From Thermoleophilia bacterium (GTDB lineage Bacteria; Actinomycetota; Thermoleophilia; Miltoncostaeales; Miltoncostaeaceae), in assembly GCA_017882555.1 (NCBI GenBank), contig JADGPH010000056.1, forward strand, positions 1-5,513: DNA of 5,513 nt, in the 5' to 3' direction. Positions 5,418 to 5,513 of this stretch are shown in pieces (the stretch's first letter is position 1; every line of letters starts with the position of its first letter). The position numbers and the translations under genes were made by a program. The notes below the pieces were generated by a model. It saw only the letters and a program-made list of their open reading frames with translations. It was not told the DNA's origin and did no database searches.

Positions 5418-5513
5418 CTACGAGAATCCCCATGAATTGCCGGTATTCGGGCTCCATTGGAGTTCGTCGTCCCTTCAGTGTCCAACGTGGTCTGGTCAAA
5501 GTCACCGAGGCGC

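Noticed and set aside
5432..5513. Possible start of a new gene at ATG5432, open to the window edge
   Set aside because: Only 27 codons are visible, the ribosome binding site is poor, another frame is equally open, and no family resemblance can be judged.

Overview
The window reads as a chromosomal stretch from a high-GC actinobacterium. The support is GC-rich coding with strong third-position bias, frequent GTG starts, tRNA genes without an encoded CCA end, hairpins without a T-run where terminators would be expected, and a thiosulfate sulfurtransferase that resembles mycobacterial CysA2/CysA3 along its whole length. I cannot place it below phylum level; a non-mycobacterial actinobacterium is my guess.

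Layout. Positions 1-87 hold a tRNA-Ser(CGA) on the minus strand, cut by the window edge at its 3' end. About 490 bases without a credible gene follow, containing several inverted repeats. Next comes a divergent tRNA-Ser(GGA) (577-666, plus) with a perfect 14-bp terminator stem (680-722). A tandem-rhodanese thiosulfate sulfurtransferase (863-1702, plus) is followed by a near-ideal self-complementary hairpin (1778-1811). A gene-free leader of about 250 bases with two further hairpins precedes a tight three-gene unit on the plus strand: a GT4 glycosyltransferase (2059-3321), a WbuB-like GT4 glycosyltransferase (3326-4543) and a small PglC/EpsL-type phosphoglycosyl transferase (to 5150, overlapping the gene before it). 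Hairpins follow the last stop codon, and a complete tRNA-Val(CAC) lies at 5346-5417. The last ~95 bases hold nothing I can support.

How the genes work together. The sulfurtransferase is an independent housekeeping-type gene, insulated on both sides by terminator-like stems. The three later genes form a minimal glycan-assembly cassette. The phosphoglycosyl transferase should load the first sugar-phosphate onto undecaprenyl phosphate at the inner face of the membrane, and the two GT4 enzymes should add the next sugars from activated donors. No flippase, polymerase, ligase, chain-length regulator or nucleotide-sugar synthesis gene is visible, so those steps must be encoded elsewhere or the product is a short glycan. 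No integrase, transposase, CRISPR array or defence gene was seen. I found no clear evidence of a previously undescribed system. The points most worth a second look are the isolated tRNA-bracketed glycan cassette, the structured gap between the two tRNA-Ser genes, and the inverted repeat in the sulfurtransferase leader.
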